Positions 34,913 through 43,272 of a DNA stretch of 64,000 bases are shown here, one piece after another. The stretch is taken from assembly GCA_009783265.1 (NCBI GenBank), contig WRHM01000001.1, positions 248,001 through 312,000 of the forward strand. The letters run 5' to 3'. The position numbers were made by a program, and so were the translations under genes. The stretch's first letter is position 1, and every line of letters starts with the position of its first letter. The stretch comes from Oscillospiraceae bacterium. Its GTDB lineage: Bacteria; Bacillota; Clostridia; Oscillospirales; WRJC01. Under the pieces are notes generated by a model. The model did no database searches. It was given only the letters and a program-made list of their open reading frames with translations, and was not told where the DNA came from.

Positions 34913-36466
34913 CTACAGCATTTTTGATATAATCTCGTCGATAATATCCGCTCCCAGAAAAGGCGCAAGACTTCTGACGCGTTTCATGTCAATCGTACCG
35001 CCTTTTTTTACAAGACGCTCAAGCGTTTCCCTGCTTAAAAACGGCGCGAGGGATTTTATTTTATCAAAATCTATATTTTCGTCTAATTCTTCTACAAGCT
35101 TATCAAGCGTTCCCCTGCTCAAAAATGGCGCGAGACTTTTAATCGTGGCAAAATCTGCTTTTCCCGATGCCTTAAATATCAATTTATCCAGCGTTTCGTG
35201 GCTTAAAAACGGCGCAAGCTTTTTTATTTTATTGAAATCTCCCGTTTCAATAAGTTTATCCACAAGTTTATCGAGAGTTTCTTTTTTTGCAAAAGGCGCG
35301 ATCCCTATTATATCGTCAAAAGTGACTTCACTATTATTCTCGTTATCATTTCTGTTCCCGTCAGTTTTCTCATTGAATTTCGGGATTTTTATTTCCGGAA
35401 TCGGGGGTATTTTTATATCCGGAATTTTTATATTTGCCAAAGCGTTGTGTACTGTATCTGTAATATTATTAATTAAATTTCTTATATCTTCAAATCCTGA
35501 AGATTTTTTCACTTCGTTTATTATATTTTCGTCAACTGTTCCGTTTTTGATATCTTCTATCTGTTCGTAAATCTCGTTAATCTCATCGTTTATTTCATCA
35601 ATTTCATCGTTAATCTCATCGATACTGTCGTTGACTTCATCGATTTCGTCATTTATCTGATCTTCGTATTCGTCTTTTTTATCCTGAAGTTCCTCTATTT
35701 TTTCGTCAAGTTCTTCTATTTTCCCCTCGACTTCGTCCCGCATTTCCTCAAGCCTTTCGCGGGTTGCTTCGTTTATATCTTCATCGTCGATTTTCCCGTC
35801 GATAGTGCCAATAGTCTCGTCAAGTTTACTCTTCTGCTGCTCAACTATCTGAATCTGCATGTCTATCTGAGAAATAAACTCGTTTCTTTCGGGATTGTTT
35901 CTCTGGGTTTCAAGCGCGCTTCTCTGAGTTTCAGTCTCGCTTCTTTTAGTTTCTTTTTGGCTTCTTTTGTTTTCGAGTTCTCTTATCTTATTTTCAAGTC
36001 TGATAATTTCACCGTCTTTTTTTATTTTTTCGGGATCTATTTCATTTTTTGATATTTCGGGATTTTCGTGTATCTGGGGTATTTCAGGCGTTTCGGGAAC
36101 TGGATATAAAGTCTCGTTTATTTCTTTTATTTTGTTATTCAAATCTTCTATCTGAGAATCAACTTCGACTATTTTTTCTTTCACTTTAATTATCACTTCG
36201 CTTATTTTTTCCTTTGTCGAATCCGATATATCCTCAATAGCAGTCTTTCTGTTAAGATCTGACAAGGTAACCTCAAGTTCTTTTTTCTTTTCTTCATAGC
36301 CCTTCAATTTTGTCTCGTTCTCGCTGAGTTTTTCATGCAATTCCGCCACGACGGCGTCTTCGTCGATTATTTCTTCAATGCTTTTGACTTCCTTGTCTAT
36401 TATATTTTCATATTCTTCGATTTCTTCGTAAATATTTTCGTTCATGATATAATATATTCCTTTCAT
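34913..36466 (-). CDS. Coiled-coil protein with five C-terminal LAPFLS repeats
   Basis: A 517-residue acidic protein with no signal peptide or membrane span. Residues 1-310 are almost entirely predicted coiled coil, rich in Glu, Lys, Asp and Ile, including a near-periodic run of EINDEIDEIND type. A proline-rich linker (IPDIKIPPIPEIKIPKF) follows near 345-362. The C-terminus holds five tandem units of 27-31 residues, starting IAPFAKKETLDKL and LAPFLSxETLDKLV, with D(F/M)xxIKS between them. The start may be ATG 36466 or the better-placed ATG 36445 after AAAGGA. It begins two bases after the XRE gene stop, so they form an operon. I do not recognise a function; a scaffold or sensor role is speculation. 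Confidence 0.75.
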   Translation of the reverse strand: MKGIYYIMNENIYEEIEEYENIIDKEVKSIEEIIDEDAVVAELHEKLSENETKLKGYEEKKKELEVTLSDLNRKTAIEDISDSTKEKISEVIIKVKEKIVEVDSQIEDLNNKIKEINETLYPVPETPEIPQIHENPEISKNEIDPEKIKKDGEIIRLENKIRELENKRSQKETKRSETETQRSALETQRNNPERNEFISQIDMQIQIVEQQKSKLDETIGTIDGKIDDEDINEATRERLEEMRDEVEGKIEELDEKIEELQDKKDEYEDQINDEIDEVNDSIDEINDEIDEINDEINEIYEQIEDIKNGTVDENIINEVKKSSGFEDIRNLINNITDTVHNALANIKIPDIKIPPIPEIKIPKFNEKTDGNRNDNENNSEVTFDDIIGIAPFAKKETLDKLVDKLIETGDFNKIKKLAPFLSHETLDKLIFKASGKADFATIKSLAPFLSRGTLDKLVEELDENIDFDKIKSLAPFLSRETLERLVKKGGTIDMKRVRSLAPFLGADIIDEIISKML

Positions 36467-36468
36467 TT

Positions 36469-36825
36469 TTATTCTTTACTATAATTAATTATAATCTCGT
36501 TGAGTTTTTCCGCCACATTATTTAAGTAATCCAATATTTCTGAGTCTTTGTCTCTCTTTTTTCGTTTCGTTATTATGTTTACGCTTTCGAGTATTTCGTC
36601 AAATCCCCTGAAATCATCGCTGTCCGCCGACAAAATATTATCAGTAGTAGTTCCGAGCAAAGCCGCGAGTTTGGGCAGTATAGATATATCGGGCATACTC
36701 TCACCCCGTTCCCAGTTGCTCACCGCCTGGTGACTTACGCCGAGCTTTTCCGCCAGTCCCTGCTGCGTGTACTTCCTCGCTTTTCTGAGTATCATGATAT
36801 AAGCCCCGACTTTTTCGTTGAACAT
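36469..36825 (-). CDS. XRE-family regulator heading the coiled-coil protein operon
   Basis: A 118-residue protein. Residues 8-62 are a classic Cro/CI helix-turn-helix: IMILRKARKYTQQGLAEKLG, VSHQAVSNWERGESMPD and LPKLAALLGTTTDNIL. The C-terminal 50 residues are charged and helical and could mediate dimerisation or contact its neighbour. It is followed two bases later by the LAPFLS-repeat protein. Upstream lie a sigma-A-like promoter and a perfect palindrome, probably its own operator. Confidence 0.9.
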   Translation of the reverse strand: MFNEKVGAYIMILRKARKYTQQGLAEKLGVSHQAVSNWERGESMPDISILPKLAALLGTTTDNILSADSDDFRGFDEILESVNIITKRKKRDKDSEILDYLNNVAEKLNEIIINYSKE

Positions 36826-36876
36826 CTTAACCTCCCTCTACCCTTTAATTATCCGATTGCGTGTCCCGATATTTTT

Positions 36877-36919
36877 ATTCTACAACAAAATTTCTAAAAC
36901 TTCAAGCAAGTATTACTTG
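36877..36919 (-). promoter_or_regulatory. Promoter and palindromic operator of the XRE operon
   Basis: On the minus strand TTGAAG (36905-36900) and TAGAAT (36882-36877) are 17 bases apart. The perfect palindrome CAAGTATTACTTG lies just upstream at 36907-36919, touching the -35 region, as expected for a site bound by a Cro/CI-type autoregulator. Confidence 0.55.
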
Positions 36920-36924
36920 AAATC

Positions 36925-36954
36925 AAAAAAATTCAAGCGTCGCTTGAATTTTTT
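36925..36954. terminator. Bidirectional terminator after the isomerase gene
   Basis: AAAAAATTCAAGCG and CGCTTGAATTTTTT form a perfect stem with a one-base centre, so the loop must open a few pairs. It overlaps the stop codon region of the minus-strand gene ending at 36953 and insulates it from the XRE promoter. Confidence 0.8.
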
Positions 36955-37771
36955 ATATGTTTTTCAAAAAATTTTTAAATCTTGTCTGGCTTTCGATTAT
37001 TTCTGACTCGTCTGTATAATTATACCTGTAAACTTCGGTTATAAAACTGCCGATATAATTTATATCATCTAATTTTTTAAATATTTCACAATAATTCAAA
37101 TTGCCAAAAAACGGCAGCCTGCACATTTCTGTCTTGGAAATATTTTCGTCTGAATTTTTTAAATACATATCGTTAAAATGAATATGGGCGATATTTTTGC
37201 CCATAGCTTCTATTATATCCAAAACATCGAAACCCCTTGATATTACATGCTTGAAATCGAGAGTGAATCTTATATCAGGATTTATTCTTATCAAATCTTT
37301 TATATAATAATTTATCGTCCCGACGTTTTCATGCAATAATTCAACGCCGAATTTTTTCGCTTCTTCCGCAATTAACATAAAAATTCCGGCGTATTCGTCA
37401 ACTGGCATTTTTAATTCTCGCGTTCCGAGTCCGTGAAAAATTACATATTCCGCCCCTAAATACTGCGCCGCTTCAAAAAACATATCGTATAATTTTACGC
37501 TTTCATAAGTCCTGCGCTTATATTCCGTCAAAAACAGCATAGGCTCGTATCCTGATAAATACGGATGCACCGCGATTATTTTAACCCCGTTGTCGTCTGC
37601 TTTTAATTTTATATCTCTCAAAAATTTTATTTCTGTTTCAGATTGCGTATTCAAAAAAAGCTCGCAGACTTTATATTTTAGCTTGCCGCATATCACATCA
37701 AAAGCGTCTTCTAATAACATCGGATAAAAACAAGCCGACGATATGCCTGTTCTTTTATTAAAATCTTTCAT
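36953..37771 (-). CDS. Sugar phosphate isomerase/epimerase-like TIM-barrel protein
   Basis: A 272-residue protein of the AP-endonuclease-2/xylose-isomerase-like superfamily. Recognisable segments are YVIFHGLG near residue 110, VELLHENVGT near 143, FTLDFKHV near 165 and IAHIHFND near 190, whose Glu, Asp and His residues normally bind a divalent metal. Soluble, no signal peptide. Substrates in this superfamily vary (sugars, inositols, DNA ends), so the precise reaction is unknown. It is encoded alone, with its stop codon inside a terminator. Confidence 0.85.
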   Translation of the reverse strand: MKDFNKRTGISSACFYPMLLEDAFDVICGKLKYKVCELFLNTQSETEIKFLRDIKLKADDNGVKIIAVHPYLSGYEPMLFLTEYKRRTYESVKLYDMFFEAAQYLGAEYVIFHGLGTRELKMPVDEYAGIFMLIAEEAKKFGVELLHENVGTINYYIKDLIRINPDIRFTLDFKHVISRGFDVLDIIEAMGKNIAHIHFNDMYLKNSDENISKTEMCRLPFFGNLNYCEIFKKLDDINYIGSFITEVYRYNYTDESEIIESQTRFKNFLKNI

Positions 37772-37824
37772 TTTTATTTTTCATTGTTCTTTCTTAAAAT
37801 ATAATAACTTAAAGGAGTTTTATT

Positions 37825-38103
37825 ATGAATTTAAAAAAAATAATTTTATCAGCAAACACAAAATTTGAAAATAAATTTAACGATTTAAGTAAAATCTCGG
37901 CAAATATGCTTATTTTAGGCCAGCTTTTTATTGTACTGATACTCAGCGCAAGTTTATTTTACGCAGCCTGTTTAAATCCGGATTCCCGCATTTTTCTTGA
38001 TATTTTTAACTCTGTACATATCTTATTCGAAAATGCCGCTTCAGGATTGTTTATATTATGGATCGCCGCGATTTTTCTCGATTACATAGACAAAAAACAA
38101 TAA
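37825..38103 (+). CDS. Small two-span membrane protein, unknown
   Basis: A 92-residue protein with a basic N-terminus and two predicted membrane spans, ISANMLILGQLFIVLILSAS and SGLFILWIAAIFLDYI, ending in DKKQ. A good AAGGAG site precedes the ATG. It lies alone on the plus strand, between the divergent isomerase gene and the convergent aldo/keto reductase, whose ends it almost touches. I do not recognise a family. Confidence 0.65.
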   Translation: MNLKKIILSANTKFENKFNDLSKISANMLILGQLFIVLILSASLFYAACLNPDSRIFLDIFNSVHILFENAASGLFILWIAAIFLDYIDKKQ

Positions 38104-38105
38104 TT

Positions 38106-39173
38106 TTATATTATTTTTATAGCGAAGATATCGCACGCGCCTGAGCAATATCCGCATAAAACGCATTTATTATAATCGCATATAGCTATCCCTTTTGAAT
38201 TTAATTTTAACGCTTTTGACGGACATGCAAGAACGCATTTTCCGCAGCCTTCGCACCATGAATCTATGTGCAAATGCTTTCCCCAGGCGTTTTTCAAATA
38301 ATTTTTATGATATTCCTCAGGAAATTCGCCGGTTTCGAAAAAATTTGCGTTTGAATCAACTTCGATTTCGCTTTTCATTCCCACAGCAATAGAATCGATA
38401 AACGGTTTGTTTAAAACAAATTTAAGGGCTTCTTCTGCTCTGGCAAACAGATTCCCACCGCCGAGCGGCTTCATAGAGAATATAAAAAAACCGCTTTTTT
38501 TCGCGTCAATCAAAGCAGTTTCCATTTGCGATATTTGAGATATTTGAGATAAAACTGAAGTTTCGGATTTTTGATAATCTTCATCAGAATCAGATACAGA
38601 AACCGGAATTATACCCAGTCCGGTTATATTATACATAGGATGAATAATATCTAATTTATCTTTTTTATATGTTTGGTTAAATTCAACGGCTCCCAATACT
38701 CCCGTGACATGATGCGTTGAAATCCCGACGGATTTTATCCTACCCGCTTTTTTTTGCTCAAAAAAATATTCTAACGCTTCAATATGCCCGTAAATAGTAT
38801 GAACGCTCTCCTGCTCGTGCAACATGAAAATATCGATATATTCTCTGTCAAGTTCGCGCAGGGCTTCTTCAAGGGCTTCTTTGGCAAGTTTTCTTGTATA
38901 AGCGTAAGTTTTAGTAGATATTATAATTTTATTTTTATTTACGTTAATATCAAGGGCAGATTTAATATATGAGTAAGTTTTGTAAATCTGAGCAGTATCT
39001 ATAAAATTTATTCCGAGTTCAACGGCGCGGTTTATAATCTTTGCGCCGTCTTTAATCGAAAGATTTGACTGCAAAGGCCCCATGCATAAAGAACCAAAGC
39101 AAAGTTTAGAAACTTTTAATATTTCTTTGACGTTGCCTTCAGGGTCTTTTATAATTAAATCAGAATACGGCAT
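38106..39173 (-). CDS. Aldo/keto reductase with C-terminal 4Fe-4S domain
   Basis: A 355-residue fusion. Residues 1-280 form an aldo/keto reductase barrel: GINFIDTAQIYKTYSYI with the catalytic Asp and Tyr, IISTKTYA with the Lys, and IDIFMLHEQ with the His. The last 60 residues are a ferredoxin-like module with CEGCGKCVLACP and a second, slightly irregular cluster, CVLCGYCSGAC. This arrangement is common in anaerobes and suggests electron exchange with ferredoxin. The ATG directly follows the ireB stop codon, so the genes are co-transcribed. Substrate unknown. Confidence 0.92.
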   Translation of the reverse strand: MPYSDLIIKDPEGNVKEILKVSKLCFGSLCMGPLQSNLSIKDGAKIINRAVELGINFIDTAQIYKTYSYIKSALDINVNKNKIIISTKTYAYTRKLAKEALEEALRELDREYIDIFMLHEQESVHTIYGHIEALEYFFEQKKAGRIKSVGISTHHVTGVLGAVEFNQTYKKDKLDIIHPMYNITGLGIIPVSVSDSDEDYQKSETSVLSQISQISQMETALIDAKKSGFFIFSMKPLGGGNLFARAEEALKFVLNKPFIDSIAVGMKSEIEVDSNANFFETGEFPEEYHKNYLKNAWGKHLHIDSWCEGCGKCVLACPSKALKLNSKGIAICDYNKCVLCGYCSGACDIFAIKII

Positions 39174-39464
39174 TTATCTTTTTGACCCGCTTATAGACTG
39201 ATTTATGTTTAAATAATTACGAACCATGACTTTTAAAAGTTCGTCGCGGTCTATTTTCCTGATTTCTGAGCGCGCATTATTATAATTAGTTATATATGTC
39301 GGGTCTTCCGAGAGCAAATATCCGACGATTTGATCTATCGCGTCATATCCTTTTTCCTGAAGAGCGTCATACACGTCGGTCAAAGTATTTTTCATTTGTC
39401 TTTCCAATTCTTTTTTAATTGAAAAAGTTATCGTCGGGTTGGCGGGATCAATAATTTCAGCCAT
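39174..39464 (-). CDS. ireB: IreB family regulatory protein (UPF0297)
   Basis: A 96-residue protein starting at the ATG at 39464, after AAGAGGTG; a longer upstream frame lacks support. The family core is clear: [31 protein letters not shown] and [20 protein letters not shown]. IreB is known in Enterococcus faecalis as a substrate of the Ser/Thr kinase IreK and a regulator of cephalosporin resistance. In many Firmicutes it precedes the ruvX/alaS region; here it precedes an aldo/keto reductase instead. Two Thr near the N-terminus (NPTITFS) are candidate phosphorylation sites by analogy. Confidence 0.9.
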   Translation of the reverse strand: MAEIIDPANPTITFSIKKELERQMKNTLTDVYDALQEKGYDAIDQIVGYLLSEDPTYITNYNNARSEIRKIDRDELLKVMVRNYLNINQSISGSKR

Positions 39465-39610
39465 AAAAACACCTCTTACAATATATATGCAATTTATTAT
39501 ATTATAACAAATTAAATCCAATATTTCTATATTATTAATAAAAAACAAATATTTTACTATTCTTACTACAATATACGAAACAATACGCTAATCTACTTTT
39601 TTGTAACCGG

Positions 39611-39803
39611 ACAAAAAAGTAACAAAAAACCCGGCCAAGAGATGGGAACGCATTCCCCTCTCTTGAAACTCACCCCATCTTATATAGAGAGAGTTCTTGC
39701 ATAAAATATACTTGAGGATTTTCACAGACAGATATATTCCAACGTGATGAGTCTGCTAACTGAGATATGTGATATTCATGGGCATACGGCTGCCTCACAA
39801 ATT
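39611..39803 (-). repeat. ~190-bp repeat, copy B, inverted relative to copy A
   Basis: Read on the minus strand it matches 34695-34885 over its whole length, with a ~100-bp core showing one visible difference. It starts immediately after the stop codon of the minus-strand gene at 39809, just as copy A follows trpB2. Hairpins: AAGAGAGGGGAA with TTCCCATCTCTT, then an ACTTTTTTGT/ACAAAAAAGT stem. Confidence 0.88.
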
Positions 39804-39808
39804 ATCGT

Positions 39809-41026
39809 TTATTTTAACTGCGTAAATTTGAATTTACGTATTTGCGGACGATAATACGGCTCCTGTGTCTCCCAGTTTCCTGAGTGTAATATATATCCTT
39901 CAAGAGATTCATAATTAAACCATTTCAACGGTATTCTCGGAGTATATGCGCAGCACTCGCGTTTATACCACATCCAATCGTAATGCACAAGAGAAAACGG
40001 GCCGTATAAATTATTTGATTCCAGTATAGTCAATTCGCTTCCCGTAGGGGTTTTGAAATCCGTATGCAGCGCCCAAGTGAGCAAAATATATTTTTTTATA
40101 GATTTTATATAAACCATTTCGGGCAAACTTATATGCCCCTCTATTTCAAGTATAGGCTTTGCGTCGTCAATATTTTTATGCCACGATACATTATTATTAT
40201 TGCTATTATCAACAGACACAAATTCCCACGAATCCCTGTCCATGATTTTATCGTTTTGAACTCTGCCGAGCGTTAAATTTTTACCATTGTCCCACTGATC
40301 GCCAGAAATCGCGTAGATATAATTATCAACCGCGTCAAAATTATTCTTGCCGAACTGAACAAAAGATAATCCGCCGAATTTGTTTCCCGGAAACATCGGC
40401 GTCCAGTCTTTATATCCTGAGCGTTCTTTTTCTGTCGTTTTCCAGTCCGAACCGTCAACGGGTTTTCCCGGTATATACTGTTCCGCAACAAATTCCGCAA
40501 GCAAATTATTTAATTCCGGCGTCCATGTTTTGCCGTGATCTCCTGAGCATAATATAGTCGCATCAGAACCGTGCTGTGACTTTATGCGATTTGGCGGTGT
40601 TTTATATCCGAGAAGATTCTGCACGGCGTAATATAATTTGCCGTCAACGCAAATCATACCGCAGGGCTTGGGACCCGAACCGCCCGGCCCGGTATATCCC
40701 GGCATGTCATGCACTCTCTCGACTGCGAAACTATTTGAAAAATCAGGATTGCCTGTGAATTTTTCGACGACCTGACCGGACATGCACTGATATGTTTCTT
40801 TTGATTCGCCCCAGCCTCCGAGTTCGGGGTGATGTTTATATGGCTTGCCGTCTCTCATCATCCAGCACGGGTCGCCTGCGCCGGCGTAGATATTATCGTC
40901 GTCTGCCCAAGTGAGGGGGTGGGTATCGCCTTTCATGTTTTCGTCGACGGGGACAATGCGTTCACCGAGCCATTCAAATGCTAAATCTTTTGACATGGGG
41001 ATTTCAATGGGATGGGTATATTTCAT
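39809..41026 (-). CDS. Beta-propeller protein, DUF4185/sialidase-like
   Basis: A 405-residue protein with repeated aromatic and Asp/Gly-rich strands typical of five- or six-bladed propellers of the GH43/DUF4185/sialidase type. Examples are TWADDDNIYAGAGDPCWM near residue 40, CSGDHGKTWTPE near 160 (an Asp-box-like S-x-D-x-G-x-T-W) and LPEMVYIKSIKKYILLTW near 305. There is no signal peptide, so it would act in the cytoplasm. It is the last gene of a minus-strand run from 43677 and is followed by repeat copy B. A glycan-related role is likely, but catalytic residues cannot be assigned. Confidence 0.6.
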   Translation of the reverse strand: MKYTHPIEIPMSKDLAFEWLGERIVPVDENMKGDTHPLTWADDDNIYAGAGDPCWMMRDGKPYKHHPELGGWGESKETYQCMSGQVVEKFTGNPDFSNSFAVERVHDMPGYTGPGGSGPKPCGMICVDGKLYYAVQNLLGYKTPPNRIKSQHGSDATILCSGDHGKTWTPELNNLLAEFVAEQYIPGKPVDGSDWKTTEKERSGYKDWTPMFPGNKFGGLSFVQFGKNNFDAVDNYIYAISGDQWDNGKNLTLGRVQNDKIMDRDSWEFVSVDNSNNNNVSWHKNIDDAKPILEIEGHISLPEMVYIKSIKKYILLTWALHTDFKTPTGSELTILESNNLYGPFSLVHYDWMWYKRECCAYTPRIPLKWFNYESLEGYILHSGNWETQEPYYRPQIRKFKFTQLK

Positions 41027-41082
41027 AAATAAATCGCTCCTTTTTTTGATTTTTTATATTTTTAACGAAGAAAATGCTATAA

Positions 41083-42021
41083 TTAACAGGTGCGGGTTAA
41101 TGTTGTAAATATACTGCCTGAAACAAATCCTAATTTTGTATAAAGACTTTGAGCGTCGTTACCGATTGTAACGCCTAAAGTAATAGCAGAACAGGTATCG
41201 CTTGCTGTTGTCATTGTATATTTAATCATATTGCGGGCAATATTTCGTCCTCTATATTCCGGGAGTACTGCGACATCAACAATTCCTGTATATTCATACG
41301 GTTCGCCGTCGTCTTTTCCGGCGATACATGCTCCTATTATAATGCTGCTTAATTTATCTCTGACAAAGCAGGAATGATGTAATGAACCGTTATTTTCAAA
41401 TATATTAAAAAAATACTTTAACTGGTTTACTTCGTTATCAAAAGCCTCTTGTGATTGTCCTTTATCATCTGAACTGCCAATATGTGCATTTATAAAAAAA
41501 TGCGCCAGTTTATCAATATCATTTGTATCGGGTATATTTATGTTTACTTCATTATCCCATATTATTTCATATTTATCAGTAGGTCGTATCATTACACAAC
41601 GTTCTTTTTGTATTTTATATCCTAATGATATAAAAACGTTTTTTTCTTCATGGCTGCTGACACGCACAGTAATCTCATCGCCTTTTTCAGACCATGCCGA
41701 TAAAAGTTTATTAAGTTTATCAAAAACAATATATCTATTTTCAAAAGGCGGTATCAGAAAACAGCCATAAAGATTTTTAGGAGATATTACTGCTCCGCCT
41801 ATTCTTACATCATTATATTCAATCCAAAAAACTTTATCTATGAGCGTTTCTTTTTCTGATTGTGTTATTTTATCGTACATGTTTTTGAAATCATCAAATA
41901 ACCACATATTATGGGTTGAATATATTATAAAATTTTTAATAAATAAATCGAAATCTGCTTTTATTAAAAAATATCCATTTTGCATGTCGTATTGTTTTTC
42001 GTTAACATCCCAAGTTTTCAT
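41083..42021 (-). CDS. GNAT family N-acetyltransferase
   Basis: A 312-residue protein starting at the second ATG (42021), which has AAGG at the right distance. The C-terminal half holds a complete GNAT fold: a strand-turn VDVAVLPEYRGRNIARNMIKYTM (motif A, acetyl-CoA pyrophosphate loop RGRNIA) and ITLGVTIGNDAQSLYTKLGFVSG (motif B). The N-terminal half resembles a second, degenerate acetyltransferase-like domain. Such two-domain proteins acetylate varied small molecules or protein N-termini. Substrate unknown. It is part of the minus-strand gene run. Confidence 0.85.
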   Translation of the reverse strand: MKTWDVNEKQYDMQNGYFLIKADFDLFIKNFIIYSTHNMWLFDDFKNMYDKITQSEKETLIDKVFWIEYNDVRIGGAVISPKNLYGCFLIPPFENRYIVFDKLNKLLSAWSEKGDEITVRVSSHEEKNVFISLGYKIQKERCVMIRPTDKYEIIWDNEVNINIPDTNDIDKLAHFFINAHIGSSDDKGQSQEAFDNEVNQLKYFFNIFENNGSLHHSCFVRDKLSSIIIGACIAGKDDGEPYEYTGIVDVAVLPEYRGRNIARNMIKYTMTTASDTCSAITLGVTIGNDAQSLYTKLGFVSGSIFTTLTRTC

Positions 42022-42081
42022 TATCATACCTTCTTTCTAATTCTGTATTTTGGTATATAATATAAATTTCCTACTCTTGCT

Positions 42082-42675
42082 TTATCTCCTAAACTCAAAC
42101 ACGCAAAACCCTTTTTTCGAGTACAAAACCGAGCAGTTTTCACCCCCGAAAATCTCTTCGAGTTTTGCTTTATGGCTTAACGCGCCGTGCTTTTTTTGTA
42201 TAACTATAAAAAACCTGCCGCCCGGATTTAAGTGATTATACGCTTCTTCGTATATTTTATATATCACTGCTTTGCCCGCGTGAATCGGGGGGTTTAATAT
42301 AATATTGTCGAAATTATCGCGAATATTATCAAAACCGTCGGATTTTATAATATCTGCGCTGACGCCGTTTTTCTTTACGTTTTTTTCGGCTAACTCAAGC
42401 GCGCGCATGTTTACATCGGACATCGTGACTTTTATATTTTTTCCGTATATTTTCGCCAAAATTATACCAATACAGCCGTACCCGCAGCCAATATCAAGAG
42501 TTTGCCCTGATAATTCCGGGAGATTTTCGAGTAATATATTTGTTGCGAAATCTACGCCGTTTTTTGAAAAAACGCCAATATCCGTGATAAAATTAAACTT
42601 CGTGAATTTAAAAATATAATCTGTCTCGCGCTCTTTATGTTTTAAATTTTCGTTTGATTTAAAATAATGATTCAT
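42082..42675 (-). CDS. RsmC-like class I methyltransferase
   Basis: A 197-residue SAM-dependent methyltransferase. Motif I is LDIGCGYGCIGIILAKIYG near residues 60-78, followed by VTMSDVNMRALELAEKN and the catalytic-type ILNPPIHAGK near 130. This NPP motif and the length match stand-alone RsmC-like enzymes, which methylate guanine in 16S rRNA. It starts 7 bases after the Gx transporter gene. The specific rRNA position is inferred from family resemblance only. Confidence 0.85.
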   Translation of the reverse strand: MNHYFKSNENLKHKERETDYIFKFTKFNFITDIGVFSKNGVDFATNILLENLPELSGQTLDIGCGYGCIGIILAKIYGKNIKVTMSDVNMRALELAEKNVKKNGVSADIIKSDGFDNIRDNFDNIILNPPIHAGKAVIYKIYEEAYNHLNPGGRFFIVIQKKHGALSHKAKLEEIFGGENCSVLYSKKGFCVFEFRR

Positions 42676-42681
42676 AAATAA

Positions 42682-43194
42682 TTACAGCCGTCCCAAATCT
42701 ATTTTATTAAGCCTGTTTATTAATAATCCCGCCAAATAGCCTATGATTATTCCAGACGCAACGCCAAATATAATCAAAACCGGGAAATAATAAAACATTT
42801 TTATATTATTCACCAGAATAGCAGCGACGCAAATCTGTCCGAGATTGTGACACACTCCGCCCGCCGCGCTTATGCCGGCTGTCCCGAAAATTTTTGATTT
42901 TTTTAAAACAGCCATAATAATAAAACTAAGAATTGCGCCCGATAACCCGTAAACCATACCCCATATCCCGGCAAACAATAATCCTGAGAGTATAACTCTT
43001 AATATATTTAAAGCAAACGCCGTTTTATAATCTTTTAGATACATCAGGATAATAACCGTAATATTGGGAAGCCCGAGTTTTATTCCGGGGACTGCGGGAA
43101 TCATTGGAGGGATAAATCTCTCAAAATATCCTGCACTGACTGAAAAAGCCAGAAGCAACCCTAAAAACGCGATATATTTTGTGTTTATTTTCAT
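42682..43194 (-). CDS. Gx transporter family membrane protein
   Basis: A 170-residue protein with about five membrane spans of the Gx transporter family (formerly annotated heptaprenyl diphosphate synthase component I). Typical segments are PGIKLGLPNITVIILMYLKDYKTAFALNILR and GLFAGIWGMVYGLSGAILSF-like sequence, with SAAGGVCHNLGQI. These proteins are related to substrate-binding subunits of ECF transporters. It lies downstream of a NusG domain II protein, its usual neighbour in Clostridia. Confidence 0.88.
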   Translation of the reverse strand: MKINTKYIAFLGLLLAFSVSAGYFERFIPPMIPAVPGIKLGLPNITVIILMYLKDYKTAFALNILRVILSGLLFAGIWGMVYGLSGAILSFIIMAVLKKSKIFGTAGISAAGGVCHNLGQICVAAILVNNIKMFYYFPVLIIFGVASGIIIGYLAGLLINRLNKIDLGRL

Positions 43195-43203
43195 AAATCC
43201 TAC

Positions 43204-43272
43204 CGTAGGGGCGATTAGTAATCGCCCGTTCTTTTATTTGGGTTTTGCGGGCGATTAGTAATCGCCCCTACG
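43204..43272. repeat. GTAGGGGCG palindrome overlapping a gene end
   Basis: GTAGGGGCGATTAGTAATCGCCC is followed, after a 20-base spacer, by GGGCGATTAGTAATCGCCCCTACG. The outer arms are mutually inverted, and each half also contains its own CGATTAGTAATCG palindrome. It lies between the Gx gene and the NusG domain II gene and supplies that gene's last codons and stop. Confidence 0.88.

Noticed and set aside
34773-35570. 265-codon open frame on the plus strand
   Set aside because: It is the antisense of the LAPFLS repeats, producing Ser/Phe-rich repeats; the coiled-coil protein on the other strand has an operon context and coherent sequence.
34695-39803. A transposon or integrative element bounded by the inverted repeats
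   Set aside because: No transposase, integrase or recombinase is encoded between them, and both copies act as gene 3' ends; reported only as repeats.
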